NCBI RefSeq assembly: GCF_047496725.1
Contig: NC_132971.1
Coordinates: 9,383,001-9,447,000 of the forward strand
Direction: 5' to 3'
From: Anoplolepis gracilipes
Lineage: Eukaryota; Arthropoda; Insecta; Hymenoptera; Formicidae
Length of the DNA: 64,000 nt
Under the pieces are notes generated by a model that was not told where the DNA came from, ran no database searches, and was given only the letters and a program-made list of their open reading frames with translations. A program made the position numbers and the translations under genes. This document shows positions 9,830 through 21,273 of the stretch, piece by piece (position 1 is the stretch's first letter; each line of letters starts with the position of its first letter).

Positions 9830-10609
9830 TTTTATAATTTAAAGTATAAATAAAATTTTAAAAAATTATATAAAATTTAAATAATTTAATAATATATAAA
9901 TTAGTATTTATAATAATTAATTAAATAAAAATTTATAATAGAAAATTATAATTTATTATTAATAAATAAAGTGCCAGCAATTGCGGTTTATACTTTAAAT
10001 AAAAATAAATTTAAATAATTATATATAAATATAAAATATATAAATAAATAAATATATTTAACTAATTTATTTTTTTATGGTGAAATATGAATAGATATTA
10101 AAAGTTAAATAATTTTATTTAAATTAATAATAAAATTAAAAAAATTTATATAATAAATTAGGATTAGATACCCTATTATTTAAATGAAAATAAAATATAA
10201 TTAAATATTAAATGTTAATCATTAAAAATAAAAAATTTGGCGGTATTTTATGATTTAGAGGAACTTGTTGATTAATTTGATAATCCACGAATAGAATTAC
10301 TTAATTTAATTTTTATATATTGTTGTTAAAAAATTATATTAAAAGATTAATAATTTAAAAATTAATTATAATTATAATTCAAATCAAAATGTAGAATAGT
10401 TAAGATTTAAATGAGTTACATTTAATTTAATTAATTGAAATAAATTTTTAAAGTTTTATAAATATTGAATTTAATTGTAAAGTTAAAAAAATATTTAAAT
10501 TGAATTTTAAATAAAATATGTACAAATTGCCCGTCATTTTCATTAATAAAAATTTATGGAAAAAGTCGTAACAAAGTAAATATATTGGAAAATGTATTTA
10601 GAATAAAAA
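9830..10609 (+). rRNA. rrnS: mitochondrial 12S rRNA
   Basis: Small-subunit rRNA on the N strand. Landmarks are GTGCCAGCAATTGCGGTTTA near 9,971 (530-loop region), GGATTAGATACCCT near 10,160 (helix 31), TTGGCGGTATTTTA near 10,237, and the 3' decoding-site segment around GTCGTAACAAAGTA near 10,566. The 3' end abuts trnV. The 5' end is estimated from typical length. Confidence 0.9.
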
Positions 10610-10668
10610 AAAATTTTAGTTTAAATAAAAATTTTTCATTTACATTGAAAAGATTAATTAAAAATTTT
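10610..10668 (+). tRNA. trnV: mitochondrial tRNA-Val (TAC)
   Basis: The anticodon stem TTTCA/TGAAA encloses TTTACAT and acceptor AAAATTT pairs with AAATTTT. It sits between rrnS and rrnL, the ancestral position. The ends are less certain than the anticodon arm. Confidence 0.8.
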
Positions 10669-11308
10669 TTAAATTTTATTATAATTAATAAATAAATTAT
10701 TAATAATAAATAAATATAAGAAAAATATTATAAATTATTAAATAAAATTATATTAAAAAAAAAAAAGTTTTAGTAAAAAATTTTAAAATAATTATTTTAA
10801 TTTTAATGATAATGTAATGTAAATGAAAATAAAAAAATTTTTTTAGAGTAATTTTAGTTGAATGTACCTTTTGTATCAGGGTTTATTAAAAAAAATTATT
10901 GATAAATAAATTTCTCGAAAGAAAAAGAGTTAAATAAATAAATAAAATTTAATATAAAAAAATTATTTTTAATATTTATTTAGAGAAGATATTTTAATCA
11001 ATTTTTTTGATATTTAATTTTTTTTTATATAAATTTAATTTAGATATAAATTTAAATATGTAAATTTTTATTAAAGTTTAAAATAATTTTTATTTACAAT
11101 AAATATATTGATTTATATTAAAAATTTATGGGATAATCTATAAATTAATTTTAAAATTTAAAAAATTTATTAATATTATTTATAAAAATTTTATAAAAAT
11201 GGTTTTAAAATTTAAAATTTTTTGAAAAAATTTAATAATTTATTTATTTTAGCATAGTTTAATTATAATTTTAAAATTAAAATAAATTTAATAAATTAAA
11301 AAAATATT
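10669..11308 (+). rRNA. rrnL: mitochondrial 16S rRNA, 5' part (broken gene)
   Basis: Starts right after trnV and contains insect 16S landmarks such as TGTACCTTTTGTATCAGGG near 10,863 and CTCGAAAGAAAAAGAG near 10,914. At about 11,303-11,308 the gene is cut and the sequence folds back into control-region DNA. The missing 3' part is at 14,142-14,998 on the other strand. About 30 nt are shared at both broken ends, so together they would make a whole gene. Confidence 0.85.
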
Positions 11309-11981
11309 TTAAATTAAAAATAATGATTAATAAGTTTTAATTAATTAATATTAAATAATTAATGTTAATTAAATATTTTAAATATATATAATTAATTATA
11401 TATTTATAAAAATAATTAAAATATTTTATTAACATTAAATAATAATTATTAAATAATATTAATGTATATATAAATAAAAACTTAAATTTTTAATTTTTTT
11501 TACTTTCTATAAAATACTCTCCTTAAATTTATATAAATAAGATTTTTAATTATTATTAATTATTTTATTTATAGATAAGTTTTTTAATTTTAATTTTAAT
11601 AATATATTTTTTTTTTATAAATACATATAATTAAAATAGTCAATTATTAAATTTAAATAAAATTACTCTCTCCCTCTGAATTTTATTTTAACTAATTATA
11701 CTTTTTTAATTCTATAATAACTAATTATTTTTAAAAAATCAATTTTTATAATAATTTTATTTATAATATTTTATTATTTAATTTATTAATTAATCTTTAT
11801 AACTACTTTAATTTTAATAAATTCTTTTATTATTTTTACTAATACAAATTTAATTTAAATTATTTATTTAAATTTACTTATAACCTTTTTTTAAATTAAA
11901 TTTACTTATCATATTTAATTTTAACTAATGATTAATAGTCAATTTTCAAAAATATTATACTAATTTATATTTATTTAATTA

Positions 11982-12053
11982 AAGTAAGTAAGCTAATTCT
12001 CTAAGCTTTTAGGTTCATACCCTAAATATAGAAATTTTATCTTTCTCTTATTT
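11982..12053 (+). tRNA. trnM: mitochondrial tRNA-Met (CAT), right copy
   Basis: Same sequence as the left copy. It is the first gene after the control region on the J strand, giving the M-I-Q order that replaces the ancestral I-Q-M. Confidence 0.9.
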
Positions 12054-12103
12054 AATTAATTATTTTTGCTATTTAAATTTTATTAATAACTAAAAATTTA
12101 TTT

Positions 12104-12171
12104 AATGATATGCCTGATAAAAGGATTATTTTGATAGAATAAATCATACATAATTTATATATGTTTTCATT
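12104..12171 (+). tRNA. trnI: mitochondrial tRNA-Ile (GAT), right copy
   Basis: Acceptor AATGATA pairs with TTTCATT with one mismatch. The D arm contains GCCTGATAAAAGG and the anticodon loop has GAT. It is separated from trnM by about 50 bp. Confidence 0.9.
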
Positions 12172-12185
12172 TAAATTAATTTTTT

Positions 12186-12256
12186 TATATTTAATAGATT
12201 TAAACTATCTCAAAAAATTTCAAAAATTTTTATGCTTTATAATACATTAAAATATA
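12186..12256 (-). tRNA. trnQ: mitochondrial tRNA-Gln (TTG), right copy
   Basis: Minus-strand tRNA with TATATTT/AAATATA acceptor and TTG anticodon. It precedes nad2. Confidence 0.88.
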
Positions 12257-12315
12257 ATATTAATATTCAATATTTATTCAAAGTTTAATACAACTAAAAA
12301 ATTAATTTTATTTAT

Positions 12316-13220
12316 ATGCATCATAATTTATTCATAAAATTTTTTTTAATGTCTTATTTAATTTATTTTTCTTTTATTTCTTTATTTTTATACGATTTAT
12401 TAATAATTTGTATTATTATGGAAATTAATAATTTTTTATTCATTTGTTTTTTATCAATTAAATTAAAAAATAAAAAAATTATTTTTTTATATTATCTCAT
12501 TCAAGCTTTAGCTTCCTTAATAATAATGTTAACTTTAATTATTAATAATTTTATATATATACAAATAAATTTTATTATAATCAATTTTTTTATCTCTATT
12601 ATAATTAAATTAGGGATCCCCCCATTTCATTCATGAATCCCTTCTGTAGCTATTTTTTTAGATTGATATTCATTATTTATTTTTTTAACAATTCAAAAAA
12701 TTATTCCTTTATACATAATTTCACTTATTAACTCTCCAATTTTTTTACTATATTTTATAATTTTAACATCTGCATTTATCTCCGCCTTTAAAATAATTAA
12801 TTCAATAAATTTTAAAATTTTATTAAGATTTTCTTCAATTAACCAAATGTTTTCTTCGATTGACCGGATAAATATTAATTTTAATTTATTTTAAAACCCT
12901 AATCTGATTTTCATATTTAATATTCTATACACTTATCCCATTAATTATTATTATAATTTTTATATATTTTAAAATTTCATTTAGATTTTCTTTAAGTAAT
13001 AACTTTCCTTCAATTAATTTTAATTTAATTTGTTTGTTATTAATTTTTAATTTAGTCAGAATTCCCCCACTAACGTTTTTTATTTTTAAATGAACTATAA
13101 TCTATATTTTTTTATTAAATTCAAATTTTTACTTTATTTTTATTTTAATGATTTTAAATTCTTTCATTTTAATTTATGTTTATATTAATTTAATAAATCT
13201 AATAATATATTTTTATTTAT
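12316..13220 (+). pseudogene. nad2: nad2, nearly full length, frameshifted and 3'-truncated
   Basis: Complex I subunit 2. It starts at ATG 12,316 (ATT at 12,301 or 12,310 also possible) and contains KLGIPPFHSW, then SIPPLTFFIFKW and a last helix near 13,200. The first frame reaches TAA at 12,892-12,894, while the rest continues one frame over, consistent with one extra T in a TTTT run. At about 13,220 the gene fuses tail to tail with nad1 and loses its last residues. An indel in a homopolymer could be a sequencing error; the fusion is not explained that way. Confidence 0.85.
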
Positions 13221-14062
13221 ACCGCATTCGAGGTAATAATCCTCGCATAAAAATAATCAAAGATCTTATTAAATTAATTATAACAAATATTAACATAGAA
13301 TATAAAAGTAAATTAGTAAATAAAATAATTCTAATAAATCTAAAAAAAATAATCATACCATATTCAGATAAAAAAATTAATGTAAATCCCCCCCTAAAAT
13401 ATTCAATATTAAACCCCTGAAACTAACTCTGATTCGCCCTCAATAAAATCTATAGGGCTACGATTTAACTCAGCCAAAATTCTAATAAAATATAACAAAA
13501 ATAAAGGATATAAACTAACTAAATACCAAATATAAATTTGATATTTATAAAAATCCAAAAAAGAGTATCTTTCTCTTATAATTATTAAAATTAAAATAAT
13601 TAAAATAAACCTTACTTCATAAGATAATATTTGAGCAACAGATCGCATAGACCCTATTATTGAATAAATTGAATTTGCTGACCATCCTATAAAAATAATG
13701 AAATACCCGCCAATAGATATAAAAATAATTATTAATAAAATAGAATAATTTAAATAATAAAAATTAGTAGCAAACGGATATAATAATCATATAGATAATA
13801 TAGTTACAAATCTCATTAAAGGAGTCAAATAAAATAATCGATAATTAGATTTATAAACATAAAATAATTCTTTATTTAATAATTTAATAGCATCGCTGAA
13901 AGGTTGCAAAATACCAACTAACCCGACCTTATTAGGACCTTTACGTATTTGTACATATCCTAAAAATTTCCGCTCTAATAAAGTTAAAAAAGCAATCCCT
14001 AACAATAAAATTAATAATAAAATTAATAAATTTAATAAATTTAAAACTAAATAATAATAAAT
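13220..14062 (-). pseudogene. nad1: nad1, 3'-truncated with one frameshift
   Basis: Complex I subunit 1 on the minus strand from ATT at 14,062. Conserved parts include LTLLERKFLGYVQIRKGPNK, QPFSDAIKLL and AELNRSPIDFIEGESELVSG. After the last motif, a run of four G (CCCC on + at 13,414-13,417) where three are expected shifts the frame; downstream the other frame carries the C-terminal helices. The gene ends near 13,220 at an RMRY-like point about 30 residues short, where nad2 begins on the opposite strand. Confidence 0.87.
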
Positions 14063-14072
14063 ATTTTTAATT

Positions 14073-14141
14073 ATTACTTATATAAATTATTTTTATATAT
14101 TTATAAATTCTAAATTTATTACACTATTCTGCCAAAGTAAT
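14073..14141 (-). tRNA. trnL1: mitochondrial tRNA-Leu1 (TAG)
   Basis: Acceptor ATTACTT pairs with AAGTAAT, the body is TGGCAGAATAGTG-like and the loop carries anticodon TAG. It lies between nad1 and rrnL, the ancestral order. Confidence 0.9.
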
Positions 14142-14998
14142 CTACAATTTTTATAAAATTAATATTATTCTTTAATTTAAAAAAAATTTCAAATAAAAAG
14201 TCCTTTCGTACAAATTTATTTACACTTTAATTATAGATAAAATCCGATCTGGCTTACGCCGATCTAAACTCAAATCATGTAAAATTTTAATAGTCGAACA
14301 GACTAAATAATTAAATTTTTCCATCTAATTTTTATTTTAATTCAACATCGAGGTCGCAATCATTTTTTATAATATGATCTTAAAAAAAATATTACGCTGT
14401 TATCCCTAAGGTAATTAATTTTTCAATAATTTTTTTTAAAACTTATTCATATTTTCATAAATATATGATTATCTATTAAATAAAATTAAAAAAGTTTATA
14501 AAATTTTTTAATCCTCCCAACTAAATATAATTTTATACTAAATTTAAAAACTAATGTATTTTAATAAAAATTATATTAAATTCTATAGGGTCTTATCGTC
14601 CCATAATATTATTTGAACATTTTTATTCAAAATTTAAATTTTTATTATTTAATTTAAAAAGCTTAAATCTCATCCATTCCTTCATTCCAGCCTCCAATTA
14701 AAAGACAAATGATTATGCTACGTTAGCACAGTCAAATTACTGCGGCTATTTAATACACATCATTGAGCAGAATAAATCTTTAATTATTTTCTAAAAACCA
14801 TGTTTTTATTAAACAGGTGGACTTAATTTTATTTAAATATATTAAATAAATTTATTTTGCCTAATTCTTTAATTAAATATAAATTATTAATTATTATCAA
14901 ATTTTTAAAAATAAATTTTATAAATAATACTAATTTTATCATTATTAATTTTTAATTTAAATTAATAAAAATATTTTTTTAATTTATTAAATTTATTT
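14142..14998 (-). rRNA. rrnL: mitochondrial 16S rRNA, 3' part (broken gene)
   Basis: Minus-strand 16S containing the peptidyl-transferase region. On + these appear as TACGCTGTTATCCCTAAGGT near 14,392, CCGATCTGGCTTACGCCG near 14,247 and the GTCGAACAGAC segment near 14,294. The 3' end abuts trnL1. The upstream (5') edge near 14,998 is a break: the sequence jumps to a nad2 fragment across a short ATTTT microhomology. Confidence 0.9.
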
Positions 14999-15180
14999 TT
15001 TTAGATTGATATTCATTATTTATTTTTTTAACAATTCAAAAAATTATTCCTTTATACATAATTTCACTTATTAACCCTCCAATTTTTTTACTATATTTTA
15101 TAATTTTAACATCTGCATTTATCTCCGCCTTTAAAATAATTAATTCAATAAATTTTAAAATTTTATTAAGATTTTCTTCA
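14999..15180 (+). pseudogene. nad2: third nad2 fragment at the mitochondrial/nuclear junction
   Basis: About 180 bp nearly identical to 12,658-12,838 (at least one difference, CCC for CTC in the TTAACNCTCC stretch). It begins inside a poly-T run shared with nad2 and ends abruptly at 15,180, where a nuclear repeat starts with TATAGACTGGGG. It codes for an internal helix of ND2 and cannot be functional. Confidence 0.88.
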
Positions 15181-15398
15181 TATAGACTGGGGTTAGCAAT
15201 AGTAACGCGAGTGATGAAAAAGGAAAAAGAAAAAGAAAAGAGAAAAAAAACATATGCGTTAAAGTAAATTGCTAAACGAGTTGACTTTACCTTATCTGAC
15301 GGGTTGCGGGGACAGGGTGAGCCTTAATGAGTTTATTTTAATTTAATATTTATTCTATATTTTAGATCAAGAAGAGCGATCGGAGGAATTGTGAGAGA

Positions 15399-15690
15399 CG
15401 CCCTGAGAGAGGCGCGGTTCGTGGACTGAGAGGAGGCAGATCGCCCTGACAGAGGCGCGCTGCACGCTAGGAGGCGGAATGCCCTGAAAGAGGCGCTCCT
15501 CGGAGAAGAGAGTCGTTCGCCCTGAGAGAGGCGTGCGACGTAGATAGGGGTAGTCCGGCTCTGAAGGAGGCGCACTACGAAGGGTGAAGGCAGAGCCGCC
15601 CTGGAAGAGGCGCACTGCTAGAAGGGACGTAGAATCGCTCTGAAAGAGACACACTACATAGGAAGGATGTAGGTCGCCCTGGAGGAGGCG
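15399..15690 (-). repeat. minisatellite of short hairpins, eight units (copy 1)
   Basis: Eight units spaced 38-43 bp, each centred on CGCCCTGAGAGAGGCG or a variant. The first four and last four bases pair (CGCC/GGCG) around an eight-base CTGnnnGA loop. The pairing bases vary least and the linkers most. A ninth, isolated unit is at 15,926. Not all spacings are multiples of three, so a coding role is unlikely; it would lie in the transcribed leader. Confidence 0.8.
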
Positions 15691-17066
15691 CCCTACGGTG
15701 TAGGTAAGAATGGTTATCGCTCTCTGTCTAATGACATTCCCTATGAAGACGTCCGAATAAAATATTAATCTCTTCGATTATAAGTTACAGATATCTGAGG
15801 CTCTGGGTATGTCAAGGCGGACGTCGCGGACCTTGCCACTGGTGAGCGGATAAGGAAAAAGAAAAGAAAAAAAAGAAGAAAGAAAGAAAAAAAAATAAAA
15901 GGAGAAGCTATAAGGAATACAAGAACGCCCTGGAGGAGGCGCGCGTCGCCGCTGGATGAAAGAGAGAGCCCGACGTAGGCTTGAAGGAAGGATGACCTCG
16001 TCAGATAAGTAGCACTAATTTGCCCGATAATTTCAATATTAAAATTAGAATAGAAAGCTTGTCTTTATATTTACAGGTGGACTCGAGAGGTTAACGGAGA
16101 GAAGAATTGACACCGAAAAGATGACCGACGCCCGGAATGGACAGGGGCCGCGAACTGACACAAGTATGTATATTTCGAGTAATTACACGTAGACAATATG
16201 ATTAATGATTACACGAATATATCTTAATAATTACGACTACGTACTCACTTCACTAAATTGTTATGTGTTACAGGAACCACTGGCGAACACACTGTCACGC
16301 GGGTGTACACGAAAATGTGGATCTACAATATTAGTATTACAACATTAGTTAATAGAACTTTCCTTTGACTATGATTTCGCGCGCAGACTGGTTCCGGACG
16401 CGTAAACGATATTATAGATAGGCGGCATTAATAATTGCTTGGAGAGGAAAAGATATAACACTTATATAGTTGATAGGAATAATTTACTGCGAGTGAAAAT
16501 TAAGATAAAATGTCTTTAAGAGTGATAGATAGAAATCGATATGTATTGTGAGCGCCGTGGAAATCGAAAAAGAGAAAGGAAGTATAATAGTGACAGTGGA
16601 TACAATTAATCAAGAATAAATTTATACGACGGTAAATGTAAGAAACTGAAGGCTAATTAATAGTGTTCGCGATATGCTAGTCTCGAAGTCTCTCTGAGTT
16701 AATGATTTCGTGTGAATAATACCGAGTAATGAACTAGAAAACACTGATTCGAAGATACAATATTAATTACACCGTGCGAAAATTTGCGAGAGCGTATGTA
16801 TGATCGAATGTTATAAGGATAACCGATTATTAAGTCGTATGAATGACTGTCTGTACGTACAATGAATTTACTGGGTACTGTATGAATCGAGTATTGACTG
16901 CTGATCGAATACTGATTATGCGAAAACTGAATGGTCGAAACGAACCGTACAACAGATTTTACTGTCGGGCGAAAGCCGAATACTCAATATGATCCGAACT
17001 GTCTAATGATCTGAACTGTCTGGGCGAGAACTGAATACTCTGTATCTTGAGCACACGGTGCTCCCG

Positions 17067-17074
17067 TTTATATA
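17067..17074 (-). promoter_or_regulatory. TATA box of repeat A, copy 1
   Basis: Reads TATATAAACGGGAGCACC on the minus strand, followed within about 40 nt by an initiator-like TCAGT. The same block is kept in all three copies of repeat A, one inverted. Confidence 0.6.
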
Positions 17075-19887
17075 CCCGTGGTCGCTGAGGGCTCCCACCT
17101 TCTGAATTATAGCGCGCGCAACGTGGTCCGATCCTGGTCATGCTTGTTTGTCACGGGTATCACGCGCCGGGCAATAGTAAGCGGTCACGGTGTTTGTCTA
17201 AAATTTTCACGTGATCCGGCGGTTCCTGAATGTTATAGAAGCTTCGGGACTAGCATTATAATATAATATCTATATCGTTATTTCTAGATATACCGCAATT
17301 ATTACTAGCGTTACGATAACTTATCTGATTAATTACTTATCGCCGCATTGTATTATAGCGTTGTACTTAAATAATCGTAGAGATACGAGAGCATTTCGCT
17401 AATTAACTTATTAATTAACAATTATCTATGATGTCGCATAATGTTATTCGTGGATTACAAGGTGTAAATTAGTCTACAGACGTTAAACTCGCTATTATAT
17501 AACTATATGTATGTATGTATATCATTATAACTAGTAGTAAAAGGTTTATATATTTATATATATATATATATATATAAGTAATAATGGTATAAATGCACAT
17601 GTAATATGCCATGATATATTTACAATGAATGGATGAGGAGTGTGTAAGTGTGTATAAATGCATAAATTTAAGACAAGTTTATATTGTGAGAGGTTGAGTG
17701 TGTAATTTAAATGATACGCATGGAATATGTATGAATTAGCTATAAGATCCGAGACTATTGCGTTACCATGTATATGATACATTGATTATGTGTATGTTAA
17801 TATATGAATATGCCTGTAATAAGTTTATAATAGGTTTATTGAGAGTGCTTCGTTTGTGCGTACTAATGCGTCACTATGTATATAAATTATTTATAGAGTG
17901 TGTGTATTTGCGTGTTACTGGGTGGATAATATGTCTATAATAGTCAGATACTGATTAAACATTGTGTAGATGATAAGTTTATAACGCGCGTACTTTTGTA
18001 TCATCGGGTATATTAGGTGACTATTGTTATATAATTTTATAGTGTGTTTGTTAAGGAGCGTGTATCTATGTAATTATTTCTGGGTGTTCATTATGCGTTT
18101 ATACTTGGTTTATGTAGTGTATGATGTGTGTATTATCGTATCACCGTATATATAGTTATGGTCATTTTGTTTATTATACATATGTATATTGTAATTATCA
18201 TTCATCCTCAATAAAATGATAAAGAAGTTTTGAGAATATTATCACGTTCAAGTTATTTCAGACACCTTGTATAAGTAAGAGTTAATTAAGTAATTGTATA
18301 TATTTGAGTGTGACTATTTAACTTTAGTTATCTTCCAGAGCTTTATTCGTTTTAAACTCTTTATGGGATATTTATATTGTTTTCACTATAATATGTATAT
18401 ATATATATTTATCTTGTGTAGTTCATTTTAATTATTATTGGTTTTACTTGATCACTTAAATATTGTCTGAGCCTCGAGGAGTTCTTGTCAGGTCATTATA
18501 ATTTGCCTTTAAAACATCTGTGGATCATGACTTCTGCAGCGAGTCGCATATATATATATATATGTATATGTGCATGCACTAAGTTATCTCCATGGTTGAT
18601 ATATGAAATAATTATAAATGATAGCTGACCGGATTTTTATTGGCAAACCAAATTGGATTCATGGTAAGGAATTATTATGCAGATGATGGGTTTGATCGAA
18701 TCTTTTATTATTGTTAAAATTTGAATTTACTGAAATCACTGCGCTACGGTGGAATATGAGTAAAATTGACAAGTTATTATATTTGGGTGACAAAATCGTT
18801 AGACATGTACGTTATTGTGGTATTAATTCGGCTTTGGGATATAAAACTGCATTTAATAGTGAAGGCATAATTATATATTGGAGATGCGGATTAAAATAAA
18901 TAAATTATTAAAGTTGAAAATATGAGGTGTTCCTGAAGTAAAATGGGTCTATAACAATGTGCGCTTAACTTTTTATGGCGGGACTGTAGCCCTATAAGTT
19001 GCTACCTTTTTTGGTTCCTTATGAGCCAAGGCGCCAGGAAATATTTAATTAAGGTCACTGGGCGGGTTTTTTATGTGATGTTTAAACCGTTAAAAATTGG
19101 GTGCTTTTCGATGTTGCAATAACTTTTGATATATTGAGAAAAGTGATTTAGACTGTGCATAGGAAGTTGCAATTGCACATACGAGTTACTTGGCTTGCTC
19201 AGTTTTAATAATTAATGAAAGTTCATATACAGGGTGTCCCGAAAGTACCGATCGGAGTTTATTATATGAAGCTTATGGAATTTAACCAAATGAATCGGTC
19301 GGTTGTTAAACACTATTTTATACTGATGTTTGGATAATATGACAATGTTAGTTTATATACCGGGTGTCAATTTATTAAGGTGAACATGTATCGGGAGTTG
19401 TATTTCCGCTTATTCGCAGTTACGATCTCTTTCCTTGCGTGATTTTTACTTGTTATATAGATTTACTTTATATTTTTGTTATACCGGGTGGTGGTTAATT
19501 CTCGATGCGTGTGTCTATGGTGATGTGTACGTGTATGTTTAATAAGAGTGATGACGACGAGGTGGAGTGAACATTGGTTTATATTATCGCTATTACTTAA
19601 TTTACGTTATTCTATCGACGCGTACTTAATATTATGTTTCCTTTTTATTTTTCAGGTACTGCGACTAGAGTGACAGAATTAAATGGGTAATTATAATAAA
19701 ATTAAGATGTTCGACCGACTTGGTGGTTTCTCTTCCCTTTTTCAGGTGTTGAGGAGGCGGACCAGAAGGTGATATACCGGGTGGCCGGTAAATAGGTAAG
19801 AATTTTCATTGGACAACTAATTAATTATTTTCCTTCATTCCCCAGGACTCCGCCGAGAGCAGGATCAATGTGTACTAGGAACTAATA

Positions 19888-20084
19888 AATCAGGGGATTT
19901 TTTTACTGATCTGGAATGATGATAATAGAGGCTTGATTTACAAACTCTTTTATGATATTGTCTAAATTGTAAATAATATTTTCTGTATTTTCTTCTATAA
20001 ATTGGATTAAAGTTTCTAATATGACTTCAGGGTCAACGAAAGGATATTTTGTTGAAATTCAGAATCAGTTGTCTGAGGCCTCAT
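19888..20084 (-). pseudogene. small conserved ORF of family B, unit 1 (LIQF ORF)
   Basis: The minus-strand frame opens at ATG 20,084 with MRPQTTDSEFQQN, shifts by one base near 20,040, then continues VDPEVILETLIQFIEEN and about 25 more residues to the TCAGGGGATTTTTTT block. A homologous frame lies at 22,968-22,775, so the reading frame is conserved between units. It is acidic with a predicted amphipathic helix. I do not recognise the function. It lies about 1.5 kb downstream of the arginine-rich ORF of the same unit. Confidence 0.5.
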
Positions 20085-20089
20085 TTAGT

Positions 20090-21236
20090 TTATTTTATTT
20101 GATAAGAAGAAAATAAAATTTAAGAAAGTTGAAAATAAAAAGGTTAAATTTATGACATATGTATTTAAAAATGATTAAAAACGTTAAGCAAACGCGTTGA
20201 ATCTCGTTATTATATATTTGATATAGTCTGGTGGTCAGAATACAATTCACTCGGCACTAACGAGAGGCTGAGGAAGTTCTAGGAACTCCATGACACCATG
20301 ACCATTATCGCGTATGCAATAAACGTGACGCACAATGACTCGTGTCAATTAAAGATGTGAGAAAATAAAATTCTAAAATTATAACTGCAATAGTTCTGAA
20401 TTTATTCGATTTTTAGTTGGGGCAATAATTATGACTGGAAAATCTCAACTTTGAAATCATAAATAGATTGTGATTAATTTGACAAATTTTCAATTATATT
20501 AAAATTGAGATAGGGATTAGGATGGTTTGTGATAGTAATGGTGAGGGATTAAGTACTTACTGTTGTTCTATAGTAGAATTCACCGTCGGAGCAATTCCAA
20601 ATATATACTGATTTTGAAAGTTTAATTTACGACTTGTATAATGTAAGAGCAAATTTCCCAGTAATTAATGACTGCTTTAATACGAAGAACAAAGTTAAAT
20701 TGAGAAATTTAAATGATTTGGATTTATATTGAATGTAGATATCTCTTTCTTTAAGAGAAAGTCAACTGTTGCACTATGATTTTATTTTTCATAAATATCG
20801 TTGATGCATCTATTCACGTAATAAGAAAGAATCATTAAAAATTTTTATTGCTCTTATGTAGATATTTATATATATTAACAAGAGTATGGTTTTTTGCAGG
20901 TTCAGCACTGTGGTGAGGTGTCATAAAGAAATGTACACTGGAATATGGTGTGGTGGAGGCCAGTGATATAATTTATTGTTGTCAAAATCACTGTCTCCGA
21001 TGGAAAATAGGAAAAAGAGATTAAACAAGGGATGCTCCGTTATTTTTATTATTAAATTAAGTGTAACGAGTAGTTAATTCTCTTACATTGATAGATCGAT
21101 TATTTTATTTTATTCTAAGTTTGCAAATTTCTTGGTATAGTATTTTAACTTTATAATTTTTGAGAGTAGTATCAGAATGTGAGTCAATTTGTAATTTTAA
21201 AAGTCAATAGTCTGAATTGTGCGTTATTCAAAAGGA

Positions 21237-21273
<37 letters not shown>

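Larger units (their letters stand above)
11303..12883 (+). repeat. right arm of the mitochondrial inverted repeat
   Basis: Exact mirror of 7,998-9,578. Its inner end joins rrnL with short A+T microhomology (AAATATTTT). The part up to about 11,981 is a second copy of the control-region segment without rrnS. After 12,883 the two arms diverge and nad2 continues on this side only. Confidence 0.92.
15181..19842 (-). repeat. repeat family A, copy 1
   Basis: A nuclear repeat of about 4.7 kb present three times. In transcriptional (minus) orientation it has a TATA promoter at 17,074-17,067, a leader of nearly 1.9 kb and, at the far end, the hairpin minisatellite. Copy 1 is cut at 15,181 by mitochondrial DNA, exactly where copy 2 continues towards a coding ORF. 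Upstream of the promoter (17,270-19,842) it is A+T-rich without a credible protein. That stretch has + strand TTTTTCAG-type splice-acceptor look-alikes near 19,655 and 19,740 and several CCGGGTG or CAGGGTGTCCC motifs (19,230-19,790). It resembles the 5' end of an LTR or other retroelement; the class is not settled. Confidence 0.7.

Noticed and set aside
12316..12636. An independent 106-aa gene duplicated at 8,245-8,565
   Set aside because: It is the standard-code piece of nad2 in the two arms of the mirror repeat.
1..14062. In-frame TGA and AGA/AGG codons in nad and cox genes as signs of pseudogenes
   Set aside because: They are normal sense codons (Trp, Ser) in the invertebrate mitochondrial code; frames stay open across whole genes.
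15333..15654. Two ORFs (80 and 95 aa) across the hairpin array
   Set aside because: Unit spacing is not a multiple of three throughout and the frames only reflect the repeat. They also occur as mirror copies at 32,216-32,537.
15399..15926. Regularly spaced repeats resembling a CRISPR array
   Set aside because: The constant part is only about 16 bp, spacers are 22-27 bp of related sequence, there are no cas genes, and the context is insect nuclear DNA.
17469..17940. Small ORFs rich in Tyr, Ile and Cys in repeat A
   Set aside because: They lie in TA-rich low-complexity sequence, overlap on both strands and differ in phase between copies.
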